A stretch of 64,000 nucleotides of DNA from Lysobacter sp. Root690 (GCF_001427785.1 NZ_LMHM01000017.1:208662-272661); one strand, 5' to 3'; shown: positions 44,701 through 52,688, numbered from the stretch's first letter. Translations and numbers: made by a program. The notes: generated by a model not told the origin, from the letters alone.

Positions 44701-47551
44701 GGGGCTCAATGTCGATCTGGTGATCTGGAACGAAGAACAAAGCGGCTATCGCCAACAGTTGCAGGAACAGATCCTGGGTCTGGTCTCGGCCGGTCCGGAA
44801 GGCAGCGTGCTTGACCGGCCCGGCGGTATCTTCGTGCGGCCGATCCAGCAGATGTCGCAGGAAGACCGGATCCTGTTGCAGGCGGTGGCGCGGGTCATCA
44901 TCAGCGACAAGCGCGGCACCCTTGCCGCGCAGGTTAGCCGGCACGTGCCGCCCGATCGCGGCGCGACCTTGCTGTGGCCCGACGGTGCGCCGGTCGCGAC
45001 GGATCTGGCAGCGCTGCCCGCTCCGGCTGCAATCGACGAGTCGGGCGTGTTGCTGGGCCTGCCGCCGCCGCACGTCGACAGCGACGACGACAGCCGCTTC
45101 GACAGCTGGCCATTCGAACCGGTCAGCGCATCGTTGAATTTCGACAACGGCACCGGCGCGTTCGCGGCCGATGCGCGCGAGTACGTGATCGAGCTGCGCG
45201 AAGGCGAGCCCACGCCGGCGCCGTGGTCGAACGTGATGGCCAATGCGCAACTGGGCACGGTGGTCAGCGAAAGCGCGCCGGGTTACACCTGGTTCGAGAA
45301 CGCGCACGAATTCAGGCTGACGCCGTGGCATAACGACCCGGTCGCCGACACCGGCGGCGAAGCCTTCTATCTGCGCGACGAAGACACCGGCCGGGTGTGG
45401 TCGCCGATGCCGCTGCCGTGTCGCGGCCGCGGCGCGTACCGCACCCGCCACGGCTTCGGTTACAGCGTGTACGAGCATGTCGAGGACGGCATCGCCAGCG
45501 AGCTGTGGGTGTATGTCGGGCTGGAAGACGCGGTCAAATACTCGGTGCTCAAGCTGCGCAATCGCTCCGATCGCACGCGCCGGGTCACCGCGACCGGTTA
45601 TGTCGAATGGGTGCTCGGCGACATCCGCGCGCGTTCGCAGATGCACGTGGTCAGCGAAATCGACCCGGCCAGCGGCGCGTTGACCGCGCGCAATCCGTAC
45701 AACACCGAGTTCGAAGGGCGCATGGCGTTCTTCGACACCGACAGCGACGGCTGCACCTACACCGCCGACCGCACCGAGTTCATCGGCCGCAACGGCGACC
45801 TGGGCCGTCCGGCGGCGATGCTCAACGAACGTCTGTCCGGGCGCCTCGGCGTCGGCCTGGATCCGTGCGCGGCGATCCAGGTGCCGGCGTCGCTAGTCCC
45901 GGACGAAACCTGCGAGATCGTGTTCCGCCTCGGCGCGGCCGGCGATGCCGCGAGCGCAGCGCAGTTGATTGATCGCTGCAAGGGCGAGTCCGCGGCTTAC
46001 GACGCGCTCGATGCGGTGCGCATGCATTGGACCCGCACCCTGGGCGCGATCCGGGTCGAAACGCCTGATCCGAGCGTGGACGCGCTGGTTAACGGCTGGC
46101 TGCCGTATCAGGCACTGGCCTGCCGTTATGTCGCGCGCAGCGGCTATTACCAGTCCGGCGGCGCGTTCGGTTTCCGCGATCAGCTGCAGGACACCATGGC
46201 GACCGTGCATGCGCGGCCGGCGCTGAGTCGCGAGCATCTGCTGCTGAGCGCGGAACATCAGTTCCCGCAGGGCGACGTCATGCACTGGTGGCACCCGCCG
46301 CAGAATCGCGGCGTGCGCACGCGCTGCTCCGACGATTTCCTGTGGTTGCCGCTGGCGGCTTGCCGCTATCTGCAGGTCACCGGCGACATGAGCCTGCTCA
46401 ACGAACAGGTCGGCTTTGTAGAGGGCCGCGCGCTCAACGCCGACGAGGAGTCGTACTACGACCGGCCGTGGACCACCGATCGCCGGCAGCCGTTCTACGA
46501 CCATTGCGTGCTCGCCTTGCAGCGCGGCATGGAGTTGCTCGGCGAGCGCGGTCTGCCGCTGATCGGCAGTGGCGATTGGAACGACGGCATGAATCTGGTC
46601 GGCCTGGCCGGCCGCGGCGAAAGCGTGTGGCTGGGCTTCTTCCTGTTCGATACCTTGAACCGCTTCGAGCCGATCGCGCGCGCGCGCGGCGATGCCGCGT
46701 TCGCCGATGCCTGTGTCGAGGCGGCCAAACGCCTGCGCGACAATCTGCAAAAGCATGCTTGGGACGGCGAGTGGTACCGGCGCGCGTGGTTCGACGACGG
46801 CACCCCGCTGGGCACGCACGAGGGCGACGAATGCCGGATCGATTCGATCTCGCAAAGCTGGTCGGTGCTGTCGGGCGCGGCCGATCCGCAGCGCGCGCGC
46901 CAGGCGATGGATTCGCTCGATCGCCATCTGGTGCGGCGCGACGCCGGCCTGATCCAGTTGCTCGATCCGCCGTTCGACAAGACCGTCAAGGACCCGGGCT
47001 ACATCCGCGGCTACGTGCCCGGCGTGCGCGAGAACGGCGGCCAGTACACCCATGCCGCGGTGTGGGCGGCGATGGCCTTCGCCGAGTTGGGCGACGGCGC
47101 GCGCGCGTGGGAACTCGCGCGCATGATCAACCCGATCCATCACACCGCCGACGCCGCCGCGACCGCGCGCTACAAGGTCGAACCCTACGTGCTCGCCGCC
47201 GATGTCTATGGCGTGGCGCCGCACACGGGCCGCGGCGGCTGGACCTGGTACACCGGGTCGGCCGGCTGGATGTATCGCTTGCTGACCGAATCGCTGCTCG
47301 GTCTGAATCGACGTGGCGACCGCTTGGAACTGGCGCCGTGCATTCCGCCCGATTGGACGCAGTACAAGATGCATTACCGCTATCGCGAGACGCCGTATCT
47401 GATCCAGGTGCGGCAGGTCGAAGCCGGTAGTGATGAGGACGTTGCCGGTGTGAAACTCGATGGCGTCAGTCAAGACGGAATGAGCTTCCCGCTGGTCGAT
47501 GACGGCGCATTGCATCAGGTCGAAGTGACCTGGCCGCGGGCGGCCTCATGA
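38771..47551 (+). CDS. ndvB: Cyclic beta-1,2-glucan synthase (NdvB-type)
   Basis: 2926 residues, normal for NdvB. Order: N-terminal cytosolic region; membrane segments near 418-480; a GT84-type glycosyltransferase domain with TLDTDTRLP (D640), VLSHDLLEGCY and RRYRWIRGDWQ (around 788); more membrane segments; a glucoamylase-like middle region with NWYDTETLQPLPPRY, GISESGYNTVDTRMNYQY and FMAHHQGMGLLALDYLL; and a C-terminal GH94 phosphorylase-like part with GFRDQLQDTMA, QFPQGDVMHWWHPP, and GSGDWNDGMN (about 2600-2608). It makes and cyclises periplasmic beta-1,2-glucan in the inner membrane; in Xanthomonas these glucans matter for osmoadaptation and virulence. Confidence 0.93.
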   Translation: MSYVWRILSHWLRLHRRLWRWGRIAKGRPWLAEEPLRSRLLSAEQMEQHGKALAQSHRVQAAEGSDLLLARLKDNEGVLGDASALLTQMVQDEVRITPAGEWLLDNYYLIEEQIRTARRHLPKGYSRELPALSEGPGTGMPRVYDLAMEAIAHGDGRIDAETMTRFVAAYQSVTPLKLGELWAIPIMLRLALIENLRRMAARVMRDGLDHRRAAEWSERLNETADNNPKDVVLIVADMARSDPPMTGAFVAELARGLHGRSAALAMPISWIDQWLTDGGHSVEELVRSESQQQASDQVSISNSIGSLRFLVNMDWREFVETMSLVEHTLRQDPHGVYALMDFNTRDMYRHVVEKLARRSGTSETDVADIVLELARAASDAQGSKAHVGYYLIDDGTAQIKEALAASGRARKPVSLSRRRVPLGAYLLPIGLVAAICTYGLLWQTRDVSMNLAPLLVLAALAFIAFSDLGIHLVNWLATVLIAPKPLPRLDYSKGLPAQARSLVVVPAMLTSAQAIDRLVEGLEVRFLANRDTYLHFALLTDFLDADEQTLPGDEALVAHAAQHIERLNGRYAGERGDLFFLLHRPRLWNAQERKWMGLERKRGKLAALNRLLRGDSRESFSQVTGNTEVLENVRYVITLDTDTRLPRDAAREFIATLSHPLNQARFDERRQRVTRGYGILQPSVGSGMSERRGSRYARMFGSEAGIDPYTRIVSDVYQDLFAEGSFVGKGIYDVDAFEYALADRLPDNRVLSHDLLEGCYARAGLISDVRLFEDYPSRYAADVKRRYRWIRGDWQLLPWLLPWVPRMHGGFERNPLSWLSRGKLLDNLRRSLVPAAALALLVWGWATLPQPLAWTLWLLALWLAPMLVLAGWELLRRPSDMALETHLVQVGGSLARQLQRAFVTLACLPFEAFFALGAIARTLWRMTISHRRLLQWNPSSEVERSLGDRFGAELREMWSAPVFAIAVAALLARVQPTSLWIAAPWLAAWLISPLLMAWLGRPPKQRRAGLSHTQVRFLGRLARRTWAFFEVHIRAEDHWLPPDNFQEHPTPVVARRTSPTNIGLSLLANLSAYDLGYVQAGAVVERTRLALATLETLPRHRGHFYNWYDTETLQPLPPRYISTVDSGNLAAHLLTLRQGLLGLIDEPVLSAVVFQGLADTCGVLEENLRNAQGAAKSPAQSQAAAAFRERIDAILAEPPRAPDEIERVLSELLSLAQAIESSRGEPDSASDDDTTSRWPRALIDACRDALQELSDFLPAHAVPAQPSADEPESTLGAAAIPSLRDLLRQSDNSEVRERARRRIRELERLAHIAGQFSLMEYEFLYDRGRHLLAIGYNVDERRLDAGYYDLLASEARLTSFVAIAQSQLPQETWFSLGRLLTEIDSGATLLSWSGSMFEYLMPQLVMPSYPDTLLDQTAQHAVLAQIHYGRQRDVPWGISESGYNTVDTRMNYQYRAFGVPGLGLKRGLGQDLVIAPYASIMALMVMPEAACQNLQRLTDLGFGGEFGLYEAIDYTPARVPRGQTHAVVRSFMAHHQGMGLLALDYLLRDQPMQKRFVADAEFQATLLLLQERIPRTGVFHPHEAEASGARAAPPVTETQLRVFRNPATARPAVQLLSNGRYHGLLSSAGGGYSRLGDMAVTRWREDSTRDHWGAFCYLRDVDTGEYWSATHQPTCVPVEHYEAIFSDAKAEFRGRKNRYETHLEIAISAEDDIELRRLRVSNHSRRTRTIEITTYAEVVLAPALSDELHPAFSNLFVQSQIDRDKQALLCTRRPRAHDEVPPWMFHLIAVHDADIGQISYETDRARFIGRGNTPRTPQAMSGDAALSDSVGSVLDPIVAIRTRIELAPDQTAIIDMVTGVGADRAACTALIDRYRDRRLADRVFDLAWTHSQVVRRQINASQADAQLYERLAGSMVYAHPYLRAEQSVLLQNRRGQSGLWGHSISGDFPIVLLQISEADNIELVRQMVQAHAYWRLKGLNVDLVIWNEEQSGYRQQLQEQILGLVSAGPEGSVLDRPGGIFVRPIQQMSQEDRILLQAVARVIISDKRGTLAAQVSRHVPPDRGATLLWPDGAPVATDLAALPAPAAIDESGVLLGLPPPHVDSDDDSRFDSWPFEPVSASLNFDNGTGAFAADAREYVIELREGEPTPAPWSNVMANAQLGTVVSESAPGYTWFENAHEFRLTPWHNDPVADTGGEAFYLRDEDTGRVWSPMPLPCRGRGAYRTRHGFGYSVYEHVEDGIASELWVYVGLEDAVKYSVLKLRNRSDRTRRVTATGYVEWVLGDIRARSQMHVVSEIDPASGALTARNPYNTEFEGRMAFFDTDSDGCTYTADRTEFIGRNGDLGRPAAMLNERLSGRLGVGLDPCAAIQVPASLVPDETCEIVFRLGAAGDAASAAQLIDRCKGESAAYDALDAVRMHWTRTLGAIRVETPDPSVDALVNGWLPYQALACRYVARSGYYQSGGAFGFRDQLQDTMATVHARPALSREHLLLSAEHQFPQGDVMHWWHPPQNRGVRTRCSDDFLWLPLAACRYLQVTGDMSLLNEQVGFVEGRALNADEESYYDRPWTTDRRQPFYDHCVLALQRGMELLGERGLPLIGSGDWNDGMNLVGLAGRGESVWLGFFLFDTLNRFEPIARARGDAAFADACVEAAKRLRDNLQKHAWDGEWYRRAWFDDGTPLGTHEGDECRIDSISQSWSVLSGAADPQRARQAMDSLDRHLVRRDAGLIQLLDPPFDKTVKDPGYIRGYVPGVRENGGQYTHAAVWAAMAFAELGDGARAWELARMINPIHHTADAAATARYKVEPYVLAADVYGVAPHTGRGGWTWYTGSAGWMYRLLTESLLGLNRRGDRLELAPCIPPDWTQYKMHYRYRETPYLIQVRQVEAGSDEDVAGVKLDGVSQDGMSFPLVDDGALHQVEVTWPRAAS

Positions 47552-47781
47552 GCACGCGCTTGCAACTGGATATCGAACTCGACCGGCTGGAGCAGATGCT
47601 GCCGCACTGGCGCGAGACGATGCGGCACGAAGCGCAGTTCTGGCCGCAGTTTCGCGCGCTGCTGGAGCCGATCGTCGAGGGCCTGGGGCGCGACGATCGG
47701 CAGTACGCCGAAGCGCGGGTCGCGCGCATGTTGACCTTGAACGGCTGCGATCCGGGTAAGCGGCACGGCGAAGGCTGGTAG
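47548..47781 (+). CDS. Small protein coupled to ndvB, unknown
   Basis: 77 residues starting at ATG 47548, overlapping the ndvB stop (ATGA), which indicates translational coupling. It is highly charged, rich in Arg and Glu, and helical (LDIELDRLEQMLPHWRETMR, FWPQFRALLEPIVEGLGRDD). No domain is recognised. Its expression would track the glucan synthase and it could bind to or regulate it. Confidence 0.6.
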   Translation: MSTRLQLDIELDRLEQMLPHWRETMRHEAQFWPQFRALLEPIVEGLGRDDRQYAEARVARMLTLNGCDPGKRHGEGW

Positions 47782-47801
47782 CGCCGGCCCGCGTCGGCTC
47801 G

Positions 47802-48108
47802 GTGCGAAGGGCATCAAATGCGCTGACCAACGACGCCGGCAATGTGTTGAGCCAGACCCAGCCTGGGTCGCTGGTCGCGGCCACTCGGCGATCAAGCCGC
47901 GCAGGCGATGCCTTTGAGCAACCTCGGGCGTTTCATCGCGGCGGTCGAGCGGGTCACGCCGCAGGCCGTGCAGCAGGCGGCGCGGCGATCGTTCGACCCG
48001 GATGGCGCGAGCATCGTCGTGGTCGGAGATTCCAAACGTTTCGCCGATGAACTGCGCATGGCGCATCCGCGGGTCGAATCGATCCCGGTGAGCGACGCGC
48101 TGCGCTGA
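47802..48108 (+). pseudogene. Remnant of an M16-type metallopeptidase C-terminus
   Basis: A frame from about 47851 to 48108 reads DQAAQAMPLSNLGRFIAAVE, VTPQAVQQAARRSFDPDGAS and IVVVGDSKRFADELRMAHP, which matches the end of M16 (insulinase-type) domains: an LP-N-L-RF-AAVE-VT start and an IVVVGD ending. An in-frame stop lies at 47848-47850 and no start codon or zinc motif is present. Upstream, a shifted frame (NALTNDAGNVLSQTQ) may be more of the same gene. The gene is therefore truncated and broken. Confidence 0.6.
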
Positions 48109-48445
48109 TATGGACGCACGAGGCTGACGCGTGGTGCATCGGGCGCGCGCGCACCGCGGCGCGATCCGGCGTGGTGCGAATTCGGAGGCTCATGGGACTC
48201 AGCCGCGTTCGTGCGGCGGCGTCGCGATGCCAAGCCTTTCGCGGCTCCGCGGCGGACGCTGCAATCCGATCGGTACGACACCCGCGTCGATCGATTGTTC
48301 GCCGGATGGGACTGTCTGTAGAGATTTCGACACCCGCGACGCGGCCGGGTCTGCGATATGGTGCGCCCATAACCGCACCGCTTGGCAGGGCGCGTCGACG
48401 AGCGACGTGCGGCAACGGCCATGCGCTTCATCATCAGGATATCCA
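48109..48445. other. 337-base intergenic region
   Basis: Between the M16 remnant and the OsmC gene. The frames here are not convincing. The OsmC promoter must lie here. I see no repeat or RNA. Confidence 0.4.
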
Positions 48446-48913
48446 ATGACCGACCCTCACCTCGTTGTTCCCAGCGTGCAGGCCGCCAGCGCGGCCGCGC
48501 CGTACCGGGTCGAGCTGCGCGACGACCTCGGCCATGCGTGGCAAGCCGACGAACCGGCCGATCTGGGTGGCGGCGATACCGCGCCGTCGCCGGAGCGCTT
48601 GCTGCTGTCGAGCCTGGGCGCCTGCACCGCGATCACCGTGCGCATGTACGCGGCGCGCAAGCAGTGGCCGTTGAACGACGTGCAGGTCGAGCTGCAATTC
48701 AATCCGAACGGCAAGCCCGAGGCTGGCACCGAGTTGACTCGGGTGATTTCCTTGCACGGCGATCTGTCCGACGAGCAGCGCGAACGCTTGTTGCAGATCG
48801 CCAACGCCTGCCCGATCCACAAGGTGCTGACCGGCGAGGTGCGCATCGCGACCTCGTTGCAGGCGGCTGCGGTGTCGAACGAAGCCGCGCCGACCACGGG
48901 CGCTTCGCCATGA
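48446..48913 (+). CDS. OsmC/Ohr-family protein 1
   Basis: 155 residues from ATG 48446. Both catalytic Cys of OsmC peroxidases are present: Cys60 in SLGACTAITVRMYA and Cys122 in NACPIHKV. The fold pattern SPERLLLSSLGACTA is typical. It reduces organic hydroperoxides or related compounds in the cytosol. It is the first of three coupled genes: the next one starts before this gene stops. Confidence 0.85.
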   Translation: MTDPHLVVPSVQAASAAAPYRVELRDDLGHAWQADEPADLGGGDTAPSPERLLLSSLGACTAITVRMYAARKQWPLNDVQVELQFNPNGKPEAGTELTRVISLHGDLSDEQRERLLQIANACPIHKVLTGEVRIATSLQAAAVSNEAAPTTGASP

Positions 48914-49866
48914 GCCGTCCCGAAGCGTCCGCCGAACCGGTACGCAGCAGCGACGGCGCGCAATGCGCCGGCCGGCCCGTCCTGGAACGCATCGCCACCC
49001 GTAGCCGTGAGATCGCGCCGGGCTTCGAAGTGCATCGCGCGGTGCCGTCGCGGACCCGACGCAAGGTCGGCGCCTGGTGTTTTCTCGATCACGCCGGCCC
49101 GATCCGGCACGGCCCCGGCGCCGGGCCCTCGGTCGGCCCGCATCCGCATATCGGTCTGCAGACCTTCACCTGGATGCTCGAAGGCGAAGTGCTGCATCGC
49201 GACAGTCTGGGTTCGCAGCAGCTCATCCGTCCGGGCCAGGTCAATCTGATGACCGCCGGCCGCGGCATCGTGCACGCCGAAGAGCCGCCCGACGGCAACG
49301 CCGGCCGCGTGCATCTGGCGCAGTTGTGGATCGCGTTGCCGCAAGCGGAGCGTCACCGTGAGCCGTCGTTCCATCACTACCCCGACTTGCCGATCCTCGA
49401 ACGCGGCGGCTTCCGCATCACCGTACTGGCCGGCGAAGCCCTGGGCGAGCACGCGCCGGCGCAGGTGTTCACGCCGCTGGTCGGCATCGACCTTGCCGCC
49501 GACGCCGCGGCCGCCACCGAGCTGCCGCTCACGCCCGGATTCGAACACGCCGTGCTGTGTCTGCAAGGCGAGATCGAAGTCGAAGGCGAACGCATCGAAG
49601 CCGACACGCTGCTGTATCTGGGCCTGGGCCGCGACACTCTGCGGCTGCGCTGCGACAACGCGGCGCGGTTGTTGCTGATCGGCGGCGAACCCTTGGAAGA
49701 AGACTTGCTGATGTGGTGGAACTTCGTCGCGCGCACGCCCGAGGAAGTGCTGCAGGCCAGCGAAGACTGGAATGCCGGGCGTTACTTCGGCGACGTGCCC
49801 GGCACCACGCTGGCGCGCATTCCCGCGCCGGTGCCGGCCAACCTCAATCTCAAGGCGCAACGCTGA
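48910..49866 (+). CDS. Pirin-family protein
   Basis: 318 residues from ATG 48910, overlapping the OsmC1 stop by 4 bases. It has the pirin double cupin. The metal-binding motif lies in VGPHPHIGLQTFTWMLEGEV (His-x-His-x5-Thr-type) with HAEEPPDG nearby. The C-terminal second cupin is seen in FEHAVLCLQGEIEVEGERIE. Pirins are iron-dependent, some with quercetinase activity, others transcription co-regulators. The arrangement with two OsmC genes suggests an oxidant or xenobiotic response. Confidence 0.9.
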   Translation: MSRPEASAEPVRSSDGAQCAGRPVLERIATRSREIAPGFEVHRAVPSRTRRKVGAWCFLDHAGPIRHGPGAGPSVGPHPHIGLQTFTWMLEGEVLHRDSLGSQQLIRPGQVNLMTAGRGIVHAEEPPDGNAGRVHLAQLWIALPQAERHREPSFHHYPDLPILERGGFRITVLAGEALGEHAPAQVFTPLVGIDLAADAAAATELPLTPGFEHAVLCLQGEIEVEGERIEADTLLYLGLGRDTLRLRCDNAARLLLIGGEPLEEDLLMWWNFVARTPEEVLQASEDWNAGRYFGDVPGTTLARIPAPVPANLNLKAQR

Positions 49867-50282
49867 TGAAAGCCATCTCGACCGCGCGGGTTTGGTCCGA
49901 CGGCCCGCATTATCGTCATCGCATCCGCACCGGCGAGCACGACCTCATCGCCGACGAGCCGGTCGCCGCGGGCGGCCAGGACGCCGGCCCGGCGCCCTAC
50001 GATTATCTGCTCGCCGGGCTGGGTGCGTGCACCGCGATCACCTTGCGCATGTACGCCGAAAAGAAAGGCTGGGAACTGGGTGAACTGCGGGTCGAGCTGA
50101 CCCTGCTGAAGAATCGCGAAGGCGACACCCGGATCGAACGCGTGCTGCATAGCGACGCCGGCTTGAGCGACGAGCAATGGCAGCGTCTGCTCGAAGTGGC
50201 GGGCAAGACGCCGGTGACGCGGACCTTGCAGGAGGGCGCGACGATCGAAACGCGCCGTGGCGATGATGCATCGGCGGCTTAG
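49866..50282 (+). CDS. OsmC/Ohr-family protein 2, lacking the second Cys
   Basis: 138 residues from ATG 49866; its start overlaps the pirin stop by one base (TGATG). The first Cys is conserved (Cys55 in GLGACTAITLRMYA). The position of the second Cys is AGKTPVTRTL, with no Cys, as in the YhfA-like subgroup. This predicts a different or partner-dependent chemistry from gene 1. It is likely a cytosolic protein. Confidence 0.85.
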   Translation: MKAISTARVWSDGPHYRHRIRTGEHDLIADEPVAAGGQDAGPAPYDYLLAGLGACTAITLRMYAEKKGWELGELRVELTLLKNREGDTRIERVLHSDAGLSDEQWQRLLEVAGKTPVTRTLQEGATIETRRGDDASAA

Positions 50283-50326
50283 TCGCGAGATCGCGATGGG
50301 CTCGTTGCGTCCAACGGCTTGCGCTC

Positions 50327-50349
50327 AAGCCACGAATAGCTCGTGGCTT
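50327..50349. terminator. Terminator-like hairpin after the OsmC-pirin-OsmC operon
   Basis: AAGCCACGA at 50327-50335 and TCGTGGCTT at 50341-50349 form a 9-base stem with a 5-base loop, followed by T. It sits between convergent genes and may serve both. Confidence 0.5.
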
Positions 50350-50420
50350 TCGATGTCGGTGCGCGGCTGATCGGCGCGGTAATTCCGGATCGCGCGCCGC
50401 GCCGTTTATTTTCTGCGCGC

Positions 50421-50858
50421 TTAATTGATGATGCTGAAACCCGCCGGCGCCCGCGCCGGCCGCGGCGCATCGCAGTGGTACATGTCCAGGTAGACGCGGG
50501 TCGTGGTCTCGCCGCAGACCACGTCGTAGCCGTCGACGATGTGATAGTCGGTCTCGCCGGCGCGCAGGGCCTTGTAGCCCATCATGTCCTCGACCAGCCG
50601 GTTGCTGGCGTCTTCGCTCAGATCGTCCGGCAGCGGCGTGCGTTCGCCGAAACTGCCGCGGCGGTCGAACGCCGGATGCTCGCTGTTCGGACAGACCAGC
50701 CGGGCGAGGTACTCGTGTTCGCCGCGCGGCTTGCAGACCTCCACGGCCTGTTCCTTGGCCAGTCCGTAGCTGTCGGCGACGGCGACGTTGGCCGGTGCTT
50801 CGGCGCGGGCCGCGCTGGTCACTAACAGCAGCGTCAATGCAGCGGTACGAAGATTCAT
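50421..50858 (-). CDS. Secreted protein of unknown function
   Basis: 145 residues with a signal peptide MNLRTAALTLLLVTSAARA and an AAGGAA ribosome site. The mature part has four Cys (VCKPRGEHEYLARLVCPNSE, YDVVCGETTTRVYLDMYHCD) in two pairs, so two disulfides are likely. No family is recognised. It is on the same strand as the TPR gene, 64 bases downstream of it. Confidence 0.65.
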   Translation of the reverse strand: MNLRTAALTLLLVTSAARAEAPANVAVADSYGLAKEQAVEVCKPRGEHEYLARLVCPNSEHPAFDRRGSFGERTPLPDDLSEDASNRLVEDMMGYKALRAGETDYHIVDGYDVVCGETTTRVYLDMYHCDAPRPARAPAGFSIIN

Positions 50859-50922
50859 CGCGGCGATTCCTTGGTGGTGGGCGCGGGGTGGGTGCTCAGG
50901 TCGCGGGGTCGGCCGGTTAAGG

Positions 50923-51798
50923 CTAAAAGTGACTGCCGCAGATCGCGCACGAGCCGTCCTCGCCGTCCTTGCGCGGTTTGGCCAGGATCGCGCGGATATG
51001 CGCCTGCCGGCGTTTCATCAGCTTGTCGTGCGGCGCGCCGTAGGTCACGGCGAGTTCGTACAGCATGTTCGCGTTCTCGATCGAGCCGCCGACCAGATGC
51101 AGGGTCGCCCAGTCGCGCAGCACGTTGGCGACGATCGGATCGGTCGGCTTGACGAACTGGGTGCGTTCGAACAGCTGATAGCTCATCGAGCTTTGCAGTA
51201 CGGCCTGAGTCACCGGCTTGCCGTCGTTGCCGGCCGGCATGGCCGGCATCGGCGGGACCAGCGCGTCGCCGAAATTCACTCCGGCGATCGAGTGCTTGGC
51301 GAGGTAGTTCGGGTCCTGCGCCAATGCGATCTTGCTTTCGAGAATCCGCGCATGCAGCCATTCCGACCCCAGGTGGGCGTCGTTGTTGCGGCGCATGCCG
51401 ATGCGGATCCAACGCAGCGCGACCTGGTCGTGTCCGGCCAGCTCCAGCGCGGTGCCGAGGTTGGCCGCGGTCTGGTAGCGTCCCGGCGAGGAGCGCTCGA
51501 TCGCCAGGAACTGGCGGATCGCGATCGGGTACTGCCCTTGATAGATAAGCAGCACGCCCAGGTTGTTGAGGTGCTCGAAGCTGGGCGTGGCGCGCGCCTC
51601 GGCGATCACCTCCCTGGCCCGCTCCATCTGCCAGCGCCGTCTCACCTGTTCGGTCAGGTGCTCGCTGAGTTCCTCGCCGACGATCCAGTCCGGGGAGAAC
51701 GCGTGTCCCTGGTGATCGGTGCCGATGTAGTTGATGCACGCCTGCGCGGCGGCGGCCGGCAGCAGCAATGCGGCCAGCAGCAGTGTCCTTGCGATCAT
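50923..51798 (-). CDS. Secreted TPR-like protein
   Basis: 291 residues from ATG 51798 (ribosome site AGGGGGAAGG). A signal peptide ends near AAAAQA with Cys shortly after. TPR-type helices occur at NNLGVLLIYQGQYPIAIRQF, NLGTALELAGHDQVALRWIR and LGSEWLHARILESKIAL. The C-terminus ends in a Cys pair (GSCAICGSHF), which could bind metal or form a disulfide. It is probably periplasmic. The function is unknown. Confidence 0.7.
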   Translation of the reverse strand: MIARTLLLAALLLPAAAAQACINYIGTDHQGHAFSPDWIVGEELSEHLTEQVRRRWQMERAREVIAEARATPSFEHLNNLGVLLIYQGQYPIAIRQFLAIERSSPGRYQTAANLGTALELAGHDQVALRWIRIGMRRNNDAHLGSEWLHARILESKIALAQDPNYLAKHSIAGVNFGDALVPPMPAMPAGNDGKPVTQAVLQSSMSYQLFERTQFVKPTDPIVANVLRDWATLHLVGGSIENANMLYELAVTYGAPHDKLMKRRQAHIRAILAKPRKDGEDGSCAICGSHF

Positions 51799-52253
51799 CG
51801 CCTTCCCCCTGGGCCGCATCCGGCGGCCGCTTGCCGCCACGTTAGCCATTGGCGGGCTCGAAGCCAAGCGCCGCGCGGATGGGTTTTTGGTTGCCTGGGT
51901 CAGGAGGTGCGGTCGAGTGGTATCGCGAGTGCCCGCGGTGCCGCGAAATGCGACCGATCGCGGCCGAGTCGGGCGCATGCGGTGGGTATGACGACGAATG
52001 CGCCAATGCGCCGCAGCGCCTGGGCCGACAGCGGCCGCTTCGAATCGCCTGTCGCTGGCGCTACCCCTTCATAGCGCAGGTCAGTGAGACGTTATAGAGC
52101 GGTGAGCGCCGCATGAGTTCGAGATAAGAACGGCGTAGGCAACCCGTGAGCATTCATGGCGAATCCGCGCTCAACATGACTGAATACGCGAGTATTCATT
52201 TCGCGTTTGCATGTGCTGGCCACAATCGGAACCTTCTCAAGCAGGAGCACACC
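51799..52253. other. 455-base divergent intergenic region
   Basis: Between the TPR gene (minus) and the PepSY gene (plus). It contains the palindrome listed separately and the PepSY ribosome site AGGAG at 52243-52247. No gene is convincing. Confidence 0.4.
52181..52198. promoter_or_regulatory. Palindrome upstream of the PepSY gene
   Basis: TGAATAC at 52181-52187 and GTATTCA at 52192-52198 flank GCGA. It lies 56-73 bases before the PepSY start in an AT-richer stretch and could bind a response regulator. Confidence 0.5.
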
Positions 52254-52688
52254 ATGAAACCGATCATGCTGGCACTGGTCTTGGCCATCGCCGTTCCGGC
52301 CGCCGCCACGGCGCAGGAACCGCAGGCGCAGACGTCGCTGACCGAACATCAGATCCGCACCCGCCTGGCCGAGCAGGGCTATACCAAGGTCAACGATCTC
52401 GATTTCGACGACGGCGTGTGGAAGGCCGATGCGCGCAGCGCCGACGGCAATCGCGTGCAGGTGCTGCTGGATCCGCGCACCGGCAAGGTGTACGCCAACG
52501 AGCAAGTCACTCAGTTGAGCGAGCGCGACGTGCGCGCCGCGCTGTCGAGCGCCGGTTACACCGACATCCACGATGTCGATTACGACGAGGGCATCTGGAA
52601 CGCCAAGGCCGAGGACACCGGCGGCCGCGACGTGAAGCTCAAGCTCGACCCGCGCAACGGCAAGATCTTCGGCGCCGAAAAGAACTGA
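52254..52688 (+). CDS. PepSY-domain periplasmic protein
   Basis: 144 residues from ATG 52254 with AGGAG just upstream. The signal peptide is MLALVLAIAVPAAATA. Two PepSY-type repeats follow: LTEHQIRTRLAEQGYTKVND, VQVLLDPRTGKVY and LSERDVRAALSSAGYTDIHD, VKLKLDPRNGKIFG. PepSY domains are thought to inhibit or bind peptidases or act in sensing at the membrane. The length is that of double-PepSY proteins, often controlled by an adjacent two-component system, which is absent here. Confidence 0.85.
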   Translation: MKPIMLALVLAIAVPAAATAQEPQAQTSLTEHQIRTRLAEQGYTKVNDLDFDDGVWKADARSADGNRVQVLLDPRTGKVYANEQVTQLSERDVRAALSSAGYTDIHDVDYDEGIWNAKAEDTGGRDVKLKLDPRNGKIFGAEKN

